7,041 bases of DNA from Erythrobacter sp. Lineage in GTDB: Bacteria; Pseudomonadota; Alphaproteobacteria; Sphingomonadales; Sphingomonadaceae. Positions 5,643 to 7,041 of the stretch are shown here, in pieces. Numbering within the stretch: position 1 is the stretch's first letter; the number at the start of each line of letters is the position of its first letter. Under the pieces are notes generated by a model. The model was given only the letters and a program-made list of their open reading frames with translations, ran no database searches and had not been told where the DNA came from. The position numbers were made by a program, and so were the translations under genes. The DNA lies in the NCBI GenBank assembly GCA_030731635.1, contig JANQTR010000037.1, positions 1-7,041 of the forward strand, given 5' to 3'.

Positions 5643-6724
5643 TGCCCGAGACAAACAATATCGATTACGACAAGGAAATGGTCGGCACGGTCGCCGTGAC
5701 CGAGAAGGACCAGCTTGATCTGGCGGCGCTGACCGCGTGGTTCGAAGCCCATGTCGAAGGCTTTGCTGGCCCGATCAGCTACACCAAGTTCAAGGGCGGG
5801 CAATCAAACCCGACCTATCGGATCGATACGCCGGGGACGAGTTACGTGCTGCGCCGCCAGCCGTTCGGCAAGCTGTTGCCATCGGCCCATGCGGTTGACC
5901 GCGAATATACCGCCATGACCGGGCTGTACCCCACGGGTTTCCCGGTGCCGCGCACCTATGGCCTGTGCGAGGATCCGGGGGTCATCGGGTCGAAATTCTT
6001 CGTGATGAGCATGGCCGACGGGCGTTCACTGTGGAACGGCGCGCTGCCGGGGATGGAGCCTGCCGAACGGCGCGAACTCTATAACGCGCTGATCGACACC
6101 ATAGCTGACCTGCATCTCAATCAACCTGATCGCATCGGCCTTGGCGACTATGGCAAGCCAACCGATTACTGCGCGCGCCAGATCGCCCGCTGGACCAAGC
6201 AATACAAGCTGTCCGAAACCGAACTGATGCCGGAAATGGAGCGGCTGATCGAATGGCTGCCGCAAACCATCCCGCCGCAGCACGGGTCCAGCGTGGTGCA
6301 TGGCGATTACCGGCTCGACAATGTGATCTTTCACAAGACCGAGCCGCGCATCATCGCTGTGCTCGATTGGGAGCTGTCGACGCTGGGCGATCCGATTGCC
6401 GATTTCAGCTACCTGATGCTCAACTGGCATAACCCCGCCGATGGGCGTGCCGGGTTGGTGGGGCTGGATCTGGATGCCTTGGGCATCCCGTCACAGGACG
6501 AAGCGGTTGAACGCTATGTCGCGCGCACTGGCTTTCCTGTGCCGCCGATGGATTGGTATTTCGCCTATAACCTGTTCCGGCTCGCCGGGATCATGCAGGG
6601 TATCAAGAAGCGCGTGATCGATGGCACCGCCTCATCCGCCCATGCGCAGGCGATGAGCGACCGGGTCCGCCCGCTGGCCGAACGGGCCTATGAATTCGCG
6701 CTCGCTGCGGGGATGAATCCGTAA
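5642..6724 (+). CDS. APH-fold phosphotransferase, ACAD10/11 kinase-domain-like (LvaA-like)
   Basis: A 360-residue kinase-like protein of the aminoglycoside phosphotransferase/choline kinase fold. Motifs in order are KGGQSNPTYRI (51-61) as the nucleotide loop, YVLRRQPFGKLLPSAHAVDR (68-87), the catalytic loop HGDYRLDN (220-227; Asp222 catalytic, Asn227 metal), LDWE (241-244; Asp242 metal) and STLGDPIADFSY (246-257). FAYNLFRLAGIMQGIKKR (307-324) is typical of ACAD10/11 N-terminal domains. All core catalytic residues are intact. The best-known relatives phosphorylate a hydroxyl on an acyl-CoA: human ACAD10/11 kinase domains and P. putida LvaA (4-hydroxyvaleryl-CoA). Antibiotic resistance is therefore an unlikely role. 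The ATG shares its A with the alcohol dehydrogenase stop, implying translational coupling; Met13 (5678) has a purine-rich AAGGA too close upstream. LvaA needs a small partner, LvaB; none is seen in this window. Confidence 0.9.
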   Translation: MPETNNIDYDKEMVGTVAVTEKDQLDLAALTAWFEAHVEGFAGPISYTKFKGGQSNPTYRIDTPGTSYVLRRQPFGKLLPSAHAVDREYTAMTGLYPTGFPVPRTYGLCEDPGVIGSKFFVMSMADGRSLWNGALPGMEPAERRELYNALIDTIADLHLNQPDRIGLGDYGKPTDYCARQIARWTKQYKLSETELMPEMERLIEWLPQTIPPQHGSSVVHGDYRLDNVIFHKTEPRIIAVLDWELSTLGDPIADFSYLMLNWHNPADGRAGLVGLDLDALGIPSQDEAVERYVARTGFPVPPMDWYFAYNLFRLAGIMQGIKKRVIDGTASSAHAQAMSDRVRPLAERAYEFALAAGMNP

Positions 6725-6730
6725 GTTTGT

Positions 6731-6752
6731 GGCAGGCCTGTTCGGGCCTGCC
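6731..6752 (+). terminator. Hairpin terminator candidate ending the cluster
   Basis: GGCAGGCC (6731-6738) and GGCCTGCC (6745-6752) form a perfect 8-bp stem with a 6-base loop, TGTTCG, six bases after the kinase stop. The following TCCGCGCC has no T run, so it departs from the textbook form. Its position between a catabolic gene and a housekeeping gene suits termination. Confidence 0.6.
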
Positions 6753-6870
6753 TCCGCGCCTCCGTCTCGCGCTGCGGGTGGCCGGTTGTTCTTGAGAGCC
6801 TGCGGGTTGATTCGTTACGCTTGCCGCCCATCGCAAGCACCGCTAGGCGCGCTTCGGATATTTGACCGAC

Positions 6871-6874
6871 GGAG
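6871..6874 (+). promoter_or_regulatory. Ribosome binding site of dapD
   Basis: GGAG lies 6 bases before the ATG at 6881 and supports that start for the partial gene. Confidence 0.75.
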
Positions 6875-6880
6875 AACCCC

Positions 6881-7041
6881 ATGAGTGATGCCCTGATCGC
6901 CGCCATCGAAGACGCGTGGGAAATCCGCGCCGACATCACTCCCGGTCACGAAGTGCGCAACGCGGTCAGCGATGCACTCGCGCTGCTCGACAGCGGCGAA
7001 GCCCGCGTGGCCGAGCCGGATGGCACCGATCCGCTTGGGGG
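6881..7041 (+). CDS. dapD: 2,3,4,5-tetrahydropyridine-2,6-dicarboxylate N-succinyltransferase, 5' part
   Basis: The first 53 codons of a gene that runs off the right edge. The N-terminus MSDALIAAIEDAWEIR, then EVRNAVSDALALLDSGEARVAEP at about 25-47, matches the alphaproteobacterial DapD start, a small helical domain preceding the left-handed beta-helix. DapD transfers a succinyl group from succinyl-CoA to tetrahydrodipicolinate in the succinylase branch of diaminopimelate and lysine synthesis. The catalytic part is outside the window, so the call rests on the N-terminal pattern only. It is a housekeeping gene, separated from the kinase by 156 bases and a hairpin, and probably has its own promoter, which I could not locate convincingly. 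Confidence 0.85.
   Translation, partial: MSDALIAAIEDAWEIRADITPGHEVRNAVSDALALLDSGEARVAEPDGTDPLG

Noticed and set aside
5642..6724. Aminoglycoside resistance kinase
   Set aside because: The fold is APH-like, but the AHAVDRE and FRLAGIMQGIKKR segments and the acyl-CoA dehydrogenase context point to the ACAD10/11-type kinase family.
6792..6838. Promoter or operator before dapD (TTGAGA at 6792-6797; GCTTGC/GCAAGC dyad at 6819-6838)
   Set aside because: The -35-like element has no convincing -10 partner, and the 6-bp dyad with an 8-base spacer is within chance expectation for this GC content.

Overview
The window looks like a chromosomal piece of an alphaproteobacterium, most likely a sphingomonad (Erythrobacter/Novosphingobium-type). 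This rests on high GC with strong third-position G/C bias, the style of the acyl-CoA dehydrogenases and of the GPH-like transporter, and a partial dapD of the alphaproteobacterial kind at the right edge. The taxonomic call is inferred from protein style only. There are no IS elements, tRNA or rRNA genes, CRISPR arrays or other signs of recent transfer; base and codon use look uniform.

Layout. At the left edge is a hairpin, then an acyl-CoA dehydrogenase (ACAD1, minus strand, 74-1267). A 234-bp divergent intergenic region (1268-1501) follows. It carries a good palindromic operator candidate over a plausible ACAD1 promoter, and a weaker promoter candidate facing right. Rightward on the plus strand come a 12-helix MFS/GPH-type transporter (1502-2998), a second acyl-CoA dehydrogenase of the ACAD10/ACAD11/FadE2 type (ACAD2, 3089-4426), a zinc-dependent class III-like alcohol dehydrogenase (4554-5642) and an APH-fold phosphotransferase of the ACAD10/11 N-terminal/LvaA type (5642-6724). 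The phosphotransferase overlaps the alcohol dehydrogenase stop codon by one base. A 14-bp hairpin lies between ACAD2 and the alcohol dehydrogenase. A second hairpin ends the cluster, and dapD (lysine/diaminopimelate biosynthesis, housekeeping) starts at 6881 and runs off the window.

How the genes may work together. In human ACAD10/ACAD11 a kinase domain and an acyl-CoA dehydrogenase domain are fused. They convert 4-hydroxyacyl-CoAs through a 4-phospho intermediate into ordinary beta-oxidation intermediates. Pseudomonas putida does the same with separate proteins, LvaA and LvaC, in levulinate catabolism. This window holds both halves as separate genes, two cistrons apart, with an alcohol dehydrogenase between them and a transporter and another acyl-CoA dehydrogenase beside them. 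The most interesting reading is a catabolic module for a hydroxylated or oxo acid entering beta-oxidation through phosphorylation. The substrate cannot be read from the sequence.
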